From NCBI RefSeq assembly GCF_030758415.1, contig NZ_CP132334.1, forward strand, positions 558,001-622,000: a stretch of 64,000 bases of DNA. The letters run 5' to 3'. The notes below the pieces were generated by a model. It was not told where the DNA came from and made no database searches. It saw only the letters and a program-made list of their open reading frames with translations. A program made the position numbers and the translations under genes. Positions 1 to 7,146 of the stretch are shown piece by piece (position 1 is the stretch's first letter; the number at the start of each line of letters is the position of its first letter). The DNA comes from Parvularcula sp. IMCC14364 (lineage in GTDB: Bacteria > Pseudomonadota > Alphaproteobacteria > Caulobacterales > Parvularculaceae).

Positions 1-267
1 GGAACTTGTCAGATGCACATGCATGTCAATGAGACCCGGCAGAATGGTGCGCGCGCCCAGGTCAATTTTCTCCGCATCCGCCGGAATTGTCATGGCGGCG
101 GCGTTGCCAACGCTGGTTACTTTGCCATTATCGATCACGACCACAGGGTTGCTGATAATCCTGCCACTGGCCGGGTCTGCCAGTGACGCGGCGGTCAGAT
201 AGACCGGCTCGGCAGCAACAGATGTGGCGAACAGGCAAAAGGCGCTGAGGGCAGCAATCAGTCTCAT
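1..267 (-). CDS. Amidohydrolase family protein, N-terminal part (runs off window start)
   Basis: The reverse strand from the ATG at 267 encodes 89 residues before the window edge. It opens with a cleavable signal peptide (about residues 1-19, ending in VAA) and is followed by the small beta-rich segment typical of amidohydrolases. The metal-binding start of the TIM barrel follows, seen as LPGLIDMHVHL near residue 80, where the HxH pair binds metal. Family knowledge: secreted members are usually annotated as Xaa-Pro dipeptidase or imidazolonepropionase-like hydrolases. The substrate cannot be inferred from this fragment. It is transcribed away from the LpxR-like gene, so 268-426 is a divergent promoter region. 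The remainder lies outside the window. Confidence 0.85.
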   Translation of the reverse strand, partial: MRLIAALSAFCLFATSVAAEPVYLTAASLADPASGRIISNPVVVIDNGKVTSVGNAAAMTIPADAEKIDLGARTILPGLIDMHVHLTSS

Positions 268-426
268 GGCAAAAAGTCCTTTATCTAGAAGCAGATATGC
301 AACCACGTTCTCTCCGGCTCGGCAATGCTGCAGGGCAGAAATTATGCTTCCGACTCCCTGGCGCATCAGGTATGATTAACAAAAGCTGACATGAGGCATG
401 GCTGCGTGCCAGAGACAGAGGATTTC

Positions 427-1410
427 ATGCGTAAAAACAGAGTGATAGCGCTTGCGTTGGCAGGTGGTTTGGCCGTCACAGCCGGCGCGGCACAGGCGGA
501 AGACGCGACTTACACCGTCGTCATCGAGAATGATTACGTATTCAACCAGGATCGTGACTATTCCAGCGGGTTCCAGCTCGATTATGTTTCTCCGGCCAAA
601 CAGGGCAGGGATGGATTGACCGGGCGCATCGCGCGTGATGTCTTGCAGGCAACAGGCAGTGATCCGGTACGCAAGCGCATCGCCGTCGGTCAGTATATTT
701 TCATCCCCGAAGACACAACCGGCCCCGGTACCCCCGAAGGGCAGCACCCTTATGCAGGGTTTCTGTATGGTACCTATGGTGTTCTGGCCCAGAAAGGGCA
801 GGACCGTCTCGACAGTTTTCATGTACAGGTCGGCCTGACGGGAGACCCATCGCTCGGGGAAGATGTGCAGGACGTCTTCCATAATGCCTTTGGTGATGAT
901 GAAGCCCAGGGCTGGGAAACGCAACTTGATACAGAGCTTGCCTTCGCCGCCACTTATGATCAGGCACGCAAATACCCCGTTTTTCAGTGGGGCGGTCTGG
1001 AGAGCGAAGTCATTGCCAATGCCGGCGTCACAGCGGGCACCTTGTTGACACAGGCACATGTGGCCGCCAACTGGCGACTGGGCTTTGACCTCTCTGACGA
1101 TTTCGGCCCGGTCAAACTCTACCCTTATGTCAGTGCCGGTCAGTGGGATAATCAAAGTCGCCTCAGCGGTTATGTCTATATTGGCGGCACGGTTCGGGCG
1201 GTCGCGCGCGATCTGTTCCTTGACGGGAACACATTCTCCGACAGCGAAAGTGTGGACAAGGAGTTTTTCGTGCCAGACTGGAATGCCGGCGCCGTGGTAG
1301 AGCTTGGCGTCGCGCAGGTCAGCTTCACCTATCAGGAGCGCGGCCAGAGCTACGAAACACAGGACACACCGCACAAGACGGCCTCAGTGAATTTGTCACT
1401 CGGTCTTTAA
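427..1410 (+). CDS. LpxR-like outer-membrane lipid A deacylase (DUF2219)
   Basis: A 327-residue protein with a signal peptide (MRKNRVIALALAGG..., cleavage near AQA) and alternating beta-strand character ending in SLGL, as expected for an outer-membrane barrel. The LpxR hallmarks ENDYVFNQDRDYSSG (near residues 31-45) and QHPYAG (near residue 106) are present. In LpxR the corresponding Asn, Asp, Ser and His residues build the Ca2+-dependent active site that removes the 3'-acyloxyacyl group of lipid A. I chose the ATG at 427 because AGAGG lies just upstream and the signal peptide starts there. An in-frame ATG at 391 would put a non-signal extension in front. Deacylase activity is inferred from the family, and many members are unproven. 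Confidence 0.82.
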   Translation: MRKNRVIALALAGGLAVTAGAAQAEDATYTVVIENDYVFNQDRDYSSGFQLDYVSPAKQGRDGLTGRIARDVLQATGSDPVRKRIAVGQYIFIPEDTTGPGTPEGQHPYAGFLYGTYGVLAQKGQDRLDSFHVQVGLTGDPSLGEDVQDVFHNAFGDDEAQGWETQLDTELAFAATYDQARKYPVFQWGGLESEVIANAGVTAGTLLTQAHVAANWRLGFDLSDDFGPVKLYPYVSAGQWDNQSRLSGYVYIGGTVRAVARDLFLDGNTFSDSESVDKEFFVPDWNAGAVVELGVAQVSFTYQERGQSYETQDTPHKTASVNLSLGL

Positions 1411-1536
1411 TCCTCAGAGATGAAAAGCAGCTTTGGCCTTGAAGCGCACTGCATTTGCGCATATCCGTTGTAGCTTCCAAGCCTATGCTATTCCGCAGCT
1501 TTCGGGATAGCGCTAACAGATTTACGGATTAAAGAC

Positions 1537-3012
1537 ATGAGCGAAATTGCACCGCGCAAACTGCTGAAAGGCGAAACAGGCGACTGGGAAGTTGTGATCG
1601 GGCTGGAAGTCCACGCTCAAGTCTCCTCAAAGTCGAAACTCTTTTCCGGTGCGCCCGCTACCTATGGTGCTGGCCCCAATGAGAATGTGTCACTGGTGGA
1701 TGCCGCTATGCCGGGCATGTTGCCGGTCATCAACAGATATTGCGTGGAACAGGCCATCCGCACGGGGCTTGGTCTTAATGCACAGATCAACACCTGGTCC
1801 CGCTTTGACCGCAAGAATTATTTCTACCCGGACCTGCCGCAGGGCTACCAAATTTCCCAGTATCTTGACCCGATTGTTGGCGAGGGCGAGATCGAGGTGG
1901 AACTTGGGCCGGAAGAAACCATCACGGTTGGCATTGAGCGCCTGCACCTGGAGCAGGATGCGGGCAAGTCGATCCATGATCTGTCCCCGACAGACTCTTA
2001 TGTGGACCTCAACAGGTCCGGCGTTGCCCTGATGGAGATTGTCTCGAAGCCTGAGATGCGGTCAGGGGAAGAAGCATCGGCCTATTTCGGCAAGCTGCGC
2101 ACCATCGTGCGCTACCTTGGCACCTGTGACGGTAATATGGATCAGGGCTCCATGCGAGCCGACGTGAATGTTTCAGTACGCCGGCCCGGCGAAGAACTTG
2201 GTACCCGGACAGAAACAAAGAACGTCAATTCCCTGAAATTCGTCCGTCAGGTTGTCGAATATGAAGCGCGGCGTCAGATCGAAGTACTGGAAGCTGGTGG
2301 CACGATTGATCAGGAAACGCGCCTTTTCAACGTGAAAACCGGTGAGACGCGCACGATGCGCTCCAAGGAAGACGCCCATGATTATCGTTATTTCCCGGAC
2401 CCGGACCTGTTGCCGCTGGAATTTGAACAGGCCTGGGTAGAAGAAATCCGTGCGTCCCTGCCGGAGCTTCCGGATGCCAAGAAGCACCGCTTCGTCGAGC
2501 AGTATGGTTTGCCGCCCTATGATGCGTCTGTGCTGGCAGCGGACAAGACGGCGGCGGCCTATTTCGAGGCCGTGGCAGAGGGGCAAGATGGCAAGATGGC
2601 CGCTAACTGGGTTATGGGTGACCTGTTCGGCGCGCTCAACAAGGAAGGGTTGGAGATCAGCGACAGCCCGGTCAGTGCGACCCAGTTGGGGGGCTTGATT
2701 GGTCTTATCAAGGACAACACCATTTCCGGCAAGATTGCCAAGGAAGTCTTTGCCCTGATGTTCTCGGGCGAGGAAATCGGCACACCGGCAGAAATTGTCG
2801 AAAAACGTGGTCTTAAGCAGGTGACCGATACAGGCGCGATCGAAGCTGTGATCGACAAAATCATTGCCGATAATCCAAAGCAGGTTGAACAGGTCAAAGA
2901 AAAGCCGAAAACCATGGGTTGGTTCGTCGGTCAGGTGATGAAGGAAATGGGCGGCAAGGCAAACCCGCAAGCCGTCAATCAAATCCTTAAAGCCAAACTG
3001 GGTGTGGAATAG
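1537..3012 (+). CDS. gatB: Asp/Glu-tRNA amidotransferase subunit B (GatB)
   Basis: GatB transfers ammonia to Glu-tRNA(Gln) and/or Asp-tRNA(Asn) as part of the GatCAB complex. The 491-residue length is standard. The N-terminal catalytic cradle shows the family signature VIGLEVHAQ near residue 20, the segment [19 protein letters not shown] near residues 92-110, and the [10 protein letters not shown] signature near residue 205. The C-terminal part carries the YqeY-like tRNA-binding tail with ending [17 protein letters not shown]. gatC and gatA are not adjacent, which is common in alphaproteobacteria. The downstream membrane glycosyltransferase starts 31 bases after the stop, or overlaps it if an upstream start is used, so co-transcription is possible. 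Confidence 0.97.
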   Translation: MSEIAPRKLLKGETGDWEVVIGLEVHAQVSSKSKLFSGAPATYGAGPNENVSLVDAAMPGMLPVINRYCVEQAIRTGLGLNAQINTWSRFDRKNYFYPDLPQGYQISQYLDPIVGEGEIEVELGPEETITVGIERLHLEQDAGKSIHDLSPTDSYVDLNRSGVALMEIVSKPEMRSGEEASAYFGKLRTIVRYLGTCDGNMDQGSMRADVNVSVRRPGEELGTRTETKNVNSLKFVRQVVEYEARRQIEVLEAGGTIDQETRLFNVKTGETRTMRSKEDAHDYRYFPDPDLLPLEFEQAWVEEIRASLPELPDAKKHRFVEQYGLPPYDASVLAADKTAAAYFEAVAEGQDGKMAANWVMGDLFGALNKEGLEISDSPVSATQLGGLIGLIKDNTISGKIAKEVFALMFSGEEIGTPAEIVEKRGLKQVTDTGAIEAVIDKIIADNPKQVEQVKEKPKTMGWFVGQVMKEMGGKANPQAVNQILKAKLGVE

Positions 3013-3043
3013 TCACCTGACAGGAAATCGCGAGACCATCGGG

Positions 3044-4576
3044 ATGTTTTCCAGAGCAAGACGCGATTTTGAGCCTTTTTCCCTTGCCGGCGTATTGGTT
3101 CTGACCTCGCTTTTCGGCCTGGCCAATGCGCTGGTGCGACTGACGGCGGGTGTCAATCTGGCGCTTGATGATACCAAGGAAAATATCTTTACCCAGAAAT
3201 TCTCCTGGGGATATCTGCCGGACAATCCGCCGCTCTATGAGTGGATCCTGACACTTGTCCAGCAGGCGACTGGCCCGACCCTGTTCAGTTTCCTGATTGT
3301 GAAATATATCTTGATGACGATTACAGCCCTGTTCCTGTTCCTGGCGGGACGGCGATTATTTCGCAGTGAGAAATGGGCAGCCCTGACGGTTTTTTCTTGC
3401 CTGTTGCTGTATCAGCTTGGCTATAACTACCATCAGGCATTCACGCACTCGCTTGTCGTGATCGCGGCGGTGGCCTTTTCACTGTGGACTCTTGTGCGCC
3501 TTGTGCAGCAGCCAACATTCCCCGCCTATATGCTCTTCGGGTTTTCAGTCGGCCTGGGATTGTTATCCAAATATAATTTCACCGGTTTTCTGGCGGTGAT
3601 GCTGCTGTCCGGCCTTTTGGACCGGGACATCAGAAAGAGACTTCTGAACTGGCCGATGCTGGGCGCGATGGGTCTTGCCGCGCTGATTGCCATGCCGCAT
3701 TTCCTCTGGGTGCAGGACAATCAGGCACTGTTTGTTTCATATGTCGCAAACAAGCTGGGTCAGACAGACGGGGGCTATTTCCCACGTGTTGGTGAAGGGA
3801 TCGGCAATACGCTGGTCGCGGTGATTTCGTTCTATCTGCCCTTCCTGCTTCTGGCCCCTGGCTTCTTTCGTGGTGCGCTCACACCATCGCATTTGGCGCG
3901 CCTGCCGGAGGATCACATGATGCGGCTGCTGGAGCGATCCAGCACGCTCGCCTTTCTGCTTATTATGGCAGGTGTCTTCCTGTTCGGTATTTCCAATGTG
4001 ACGGAGCGCTATGTCATTCCATTCTTCTTGCCCGGTTTTTTCTGGATCATGTTTCTTCTGAAAAATGCTGGGACGCCAGAACGGGTGCGACGGTGGAGCA
4101 GGGTGCTTGTTGGCGCGGCGCTTTTTTTGCTCTTTGTACGTTTTATTGGTGTATTCTACCCCGGTGCGCCCGTCTGTGAAGATTGTCAGCGGTGGCGACC
4201 ATACGCGCAGATACTGGGTGAAATACGCAAGGCGGAGCTTGATGAGCAGGCGGTGTATATCGGCTATGAGGAAAATACTGCTGGCAATCTGCGCCGATTG
4301 ATGCCGGGCGCAGCGGTGCGCTCCTATAATCTCCTGTTCTATAACCCCATTGAGGACCGCCACGCTGACAAGCCCTGTTATTTTGTCTGGTCGGAAGAAC
4401 TGCTCGGGCAGCCGGTAGAGCAGAAATTACGTCACATTACAGATCAAAAAGATACGCTATTTGTCAACGCGCAATGGCGGCACCCAATGAGGCCAGCGGA
4501 TTGGCGCCAGACCCAATGGGGGATTTCCCCGATTCCGGTAACAGACCCGGCGTATGAAAATCTTTGCACTTCGTAA
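3044..4576 (+). CDS. GT39/ArnT-like membrane glycosyltransferase
   Basis: A polytopic protein of about 510 residues with roughly ten hydrophobic segments and a C-terminal soluble tail. Near the N-terminus, after the first membrane segment, lies a periplasmic loop with an acidic pair in LALDDTKE followed by PDNPPLYEW. This is the layout of PMT_2/ArnT-type enzymes, which use polyprenyl-phosphate sugars as donors. A KYNF motif follows in a later loop. The donor and acceptor are unknown; lipid A, lipid or protein glycosylation are all possible. The ATG at 3044 avoids overlap with gatB, while an in-frame ATG at 3002 overlaps it by 11 bases and would add an unlikely hydrophilic leader. The C-terminal region has cysteines (CEDC) that may form a disulfide. 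Confidence 0.75.
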   Translation: MFSRARRDFEPFSLAGVLVLTSLFGLANALVRLTAGVNLALDDTKENIFTQKFSWGYLPDNPPLYEWILTLVQQATGPTLFSFLIVKYILMTITALFLFLAGRRLFRSEKWAALTVFSCLLLYQLGYNYHQAFTHSLVVIAAVAFSLWTLVRLVQQPTFPAYMLFGFSVGLGLLSKYNFTGFLAVMLLSGLLDRDIRKRLLNWPMLGAMGLAALIAMPHFLWVQDNQALFVSYVANKLGQTDGGYFPRVGEGIGNTLVAVISFYLPFLLLAPGFFRGALTPSHLARLPEDHMMRLLERSSTLAFLLIMAGVFLFGISNVTERYVIPFFLPGFFWIMFLLKNAGTPERVRRWSRVLVGAALFLLFVRFIGVFYPGAPVCEDCQRWRPYAQILGEIRKAELDEQAVYIGYEENTAGNLRRLMPGAAVRSYNLLFYNPIEDRHADKPCYFVWSEELLGQPVEQKLRHITDQKDTLFVNAQWRHPMRPADWRQTQWGISPIPVTDPAYENLCTS

Positions 4577-4600
4577 ATTATGGTTAGCAAATAGTAACCA

Positions 4601-4615
4601 TTAACGAGAGTTTAA
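4601..4615. promoter_or_regulatory. CtrA-type full site TTAA-N7-TTAA
   Basis: The sequence TTAACGAGAGTTTAA is an exact TTAA-N7-TTAA match, the consensus recognised by the cell-cycle regulator CtrA in Caulobacter and relatives. It lies in the 165-base gap before the small Sel1 gene (start 4742). An imperfect GGTTA...TAACC inverted repeat lies just upstream at about 4581-4599. Binding is an inference from the motif and the apparent taxonomy; the motif is short and AT-rich, so chance occurrence is possible. Confidence 0.45.
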
Positions 4616-4741
4616 TAATCAGTAAACCAAGTATAAATTTCACTTTAACGTGATCTTCAGGATAAGTTGGTCAAAATCTGCTTGGTTAACAGTTCGAGAG
4701 AGAGCTGTTGCCATCATAACAAGCAGAATGAGGGGACGAAA

Positions 4742-5023
4742 ATGTCCGTTACCGTTTTACCAACCGACCTTGAAGGGGCACAGCCAATCCTGTCCAGCGA
4801 GGATATGTATCGCAAGGGGCTGGAGGCTTCCACACCCGGCGCTGAGGACTATGATGTTGTCAGAGCGCACAAGTGGTTCAACCTGTCAGCCATGAAAGGC
4901 AATCCGCAGGCACGCGTCTATTGCAAGGAGCTGCTGTTGGAGATGACCACAGACCAGGTTGCGCAGGCTCAGAAGCTCGCCCGCGAATGGCTATCCGCCA
5001 ACCGCGCCGTTCTGATTGGCTGA
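4742..5023 (+). CDS. Small Sel1-like repeat protein (93 aa)
   Basis: A short cytoplasmic protein without signal peptide. Residues from about 22 onward read MYRKGLEAST...VRAHKWFNLSAMKGNPQA, the Ala/Gly/Trp pattern of one Sel1 (SLR) repeat. The tail MTTDQVAQAQKLAREWL is the helix that commonly ends this small alphaproteobacterial family. I chose the ATG at 4742 because a strong GAGGGGA ribosome-binding site sits 6-8 bases upstream; the in-frame ATG at 4667 lacks one. Sel1 proteins act as helical protein-binding scaffolds, and the partner is unknown here. A CtrA-like site lies 127 bases upstream, which would fit cell-cycle-dependent expression. Confidence 0.72.
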   Translation: MSVTVLPTDLEGAQPILSSEDMYRKGLEASTPGAEDYDVVRAHKWFNLSAMKGNPQARVYCKELLLEMTTDQVAQAQKLAREWLSANRAVLIG

Positions 5024-5096
5024 TTGTTTTCGTTTTTGCGTTGCGGTTTGAAACGCTCTATGCGTACCTTTTCGACTACGCTGAAAAGGTATTTGA

Positions 5097-6938
5097 ATGT
5101 CAGGCGCTCTGGAGCAAATTGTTCTGCACTTCCAGCAACAACATTTTCAAGATGCGTTGCGATTAATAAAAGACTTGCCCCGAAATATAAGCCAAGAGGG
5201 GCAGGTCCTACACATCAGGGCCATGTGTCACGCTCAGCTGCAACAACTTGATGAAGCTGACAAGTATTATCGAAAAGCCATTGAGGCTAAACCGAATTCC
5301 CCCGAAATATTGGTTCAATATACTGATATGAAGCGTACTTTCGGGTCTCTTGATGAAGCACTGGTAATTGCAGATTCTGCTATTCGGAGATTTCCAAACG
5401 ATCCGGAAGTCTGGTTTTCGCGCGCACTCACTTGGGACATTGATGGCAATGCTGAAAAAGCAATATCCGACTACATGAAGGTCGTTGAACTTCAGCATAA
5501 TCACGCCGTCGCATGGAGCAATCTCGGGCAAGTATTGCGAAAAATAGGTGAGCTTGAAGAGGCGAAAATAGCGCTGGACCAGTCCCTTGTTTTGCGCCCC
5601 CGACACCCTCAGACACTGGCAAAACGCGCAAATGTTCTACATGACATGGGTATGCTTGAAGAGGCTCTGGCAGACCAGACTGAGGCATTGCGATCATTGC
5701 CGAATGATCCCGCAGTGCTAGCCGGTTATGCGAGAAGTTGTCAGCGCCTTGGCCAAACTGAACGGGCTCTCGCTGCTTATCAGGAAGCAATACGCTTGAT
5801 GCCTTCAGATCTGCTCCTGCATTCCGACTTTAATCGGTTGCTTTGGGAAAGTGGACATAAAGAACAGTTTTTGGTTTCGCTGGATTATGCCTTGGGCAAA
5901 ACCGATGAGACTCGCCACGGATCATTGTTGGGGTTAAAAGGCGAGTTGGCAAGGCTTCGGGAAGATGACGATGTAGCTGAAGAGGCATTCAGGCAGGCGC
6001 TGCCCATAGCCAGCACGGAGGATCGAGCGACAATATTGGCGGGGCTGGCTGGTGTTGCACAACGTCGCAATGATGTTGAGACTGCCGATGCGTTCTACAG
6101 GGAAGCTCTTGAAGCTCAACCTGATGCGACAAAATTCCTGCATTCATACGCGGGGTTCTTGATGGAACAGCAGGCATTTCAGGAAGCTTTGATATTGCTC
6201 GATAAGGACGTGGCAGACTATCATTTACAGCGCCACCTTGCTTTCAAGGCACTTGCGTGTAGGGCCACAGGAGACGAGCGTTACCGATACTGGTATGATT
6301 ATGATCGCCTGACGGCAAGTCGTATGATTACTCCACCACCTAAATACGGATCTTTGGCAAACTTCCTAGAGGCAGTTCAGGTGGCTCTGGAGCCTGCCTT
6401 TAGCACGCAGCAAGCACCGCTTGATCAGACCTTGTTTCACGGCCTACAGACTCCGGGAAATCTATGGGATATCAGAAACCCGGTACTGCAGGAGTTGAAA
6501 GTCTGTTTGCTCGATTGTGTGGCAACTTTTCTTGAGGGGATGGAGCTTGCGGGTGATGAAGAACATCCATTTTTGCGGAGGATGCTCGGTAAATCTGATT
6601 TCAGTAGACACTTGCGGTACACCGGGGCATGGGCCGTAAAGCTTACAAATCAGGGAGGGCATATCGACCATATCCATCCAGATGGGTGGATGAGCGCCTC
6701 TCATTATGTGACTGTGCCCGAACAGATGAGCCCTGATGAAGGGAGCAAGGCAGGATGGTTAAGGCTAGGAGCCTCCGGGGTAAAAGGGCTTCAACTCGGT
6801 CCTGAGAGATATATTAAGCCTGAACCAGGGCATATAATCATGTTTCCCTCATATATCTGGCATGGAGTAGAGCCTATCCAGACCATGGAGCCAAGAATAA
6901 CGACGCCATTTGATGTCTCGCTAGGGTCAAAGAGGTGA
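5097..6938 (+). CDS. TPR protein with C-terminal 2OG-Fe(II) oxygenase-like domain
   Basis: A 613-residue protein. Residues about 1-380 form a run of tetratricopeptide repeats (A-x-x-x-x-x-A-L patterns such as DEADKYYRKAIEAKPNSPE). The C-terminal 110 residues resemble the putative 2OG-Fe(II) oxygenase family PF13759: HIDHIHPDGWMSASHYV supplies candidate iron ligands, PGHIIMFPSYIWHGVEPI the distal His, and RITTPFDV the Arg expected to bind 2-oxoglutarate. No signal peptide is seen, so it is probably cytoplasmic. The GC content falls relative to gatB. It sits 208 bases upstream of a TonB-dependent receptor in the same direction, an association I recall for this oxygenase family in marine alphaproteobacteria. 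The substrate is unknown. Confidence 0.78.
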   Translation: MSGALEQIVLHFQQQHFQDALRLIKDLPRNISQEGQVLHIRAMCHAQLQQLDEADKYYRKAIEAKPNSPEILVQYTDMKRTFGSLDEALVIADSAIRRFPNDPEVWFSRALTWDIDGNAEKAISDYMKVVELQHNHAVAWSNLGQVLRKIGELEEAKIALDQSLVLRPRHPQTLAKRANVLHDMGMLEEALADQTEALRSLPNDPAVLAGYARSCQRLGQTERALAAYQEAIRLMPSDLLLHSDFNRLLWESGHKEQFLVSLDYALGKTDETRHGSLLGLKGELARLREDDDVAEEAFRQALPIASTEDRATILAGLAGVAQRRNDVETADAFYREALEAQPDATKFLHSYAGFLMEQQAFQEALILLDKDVADYHLQRHLAFKALACRATGDERYRYWYDYDRLTASRMITPPPKYGSLANFLEAVQVALEPAFSTQQAPLDQTLFHGLQTPGNLWDIRNPVLQELKVCLLDCVATFLEGMELAGDEEHPFLRRMLGKSDFSRHLRYTGAWAVKLTNQGGHIDHIHPDGWMSASHYVTVPEQMSPDEGSKAGWLRLGASGVKGLQLGPERYIKPEPGHIIMFPSYIWHGVEPIQTMEPRITTPFDVSLGSKR

Positions 6939-7021
6939 ATGTCTAATTTGTGTCAATTTTATCACAATGACTTAAAGGAAATTCTAAATGCCGGTTGCTC
7001 GTCCTTGACGCTTCATCACAA

Positions 7022-7060
7022 CTAATCATAGTTAGCCTTGGCTAATCGAGTTATGATTAG
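7022..7060. promoter_or_regulatory. Nested inverted repeats upstream of the TonB-dependent receptor
   Basis: An outer perfect 9-bp inverted repeat, CTAATCATA at 7022-7030 and TATGATTAG at 7052-7060, encloses an inner palindrome TTAGCC-TT-GGCTAA at 7032-7045. A TTGACG box at 7005-7010 lies directly upstream and could be a -35 element, which would place the repeats over the -10 and transcript start. The position fits an operator controlling the receptor gene, or a 5'-UTR hairpin. The binding protein is unknown. Confidence 0.5.
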
Positions 7061-7146
7061 ACTAAACTCATTTTGGGGCGGTCGACTAATTAAGCGATAT
7101 GATCCTCAATCGGGTCTATAAACTGATAGTAAAGCTGGAGGGCTAT

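Noticed and set aside
376-1374. Long reverse-strand open frame opposite the LpxR-like gene
   Set aside because: It mirrors a clear outer-membrane protein with signal peptide and motif, and its own translation shows no family features.
2173-2982. 269-codon reverse-strand frame within gatB
   Set aside because: Shadow of GatB, which is full length and conserved.
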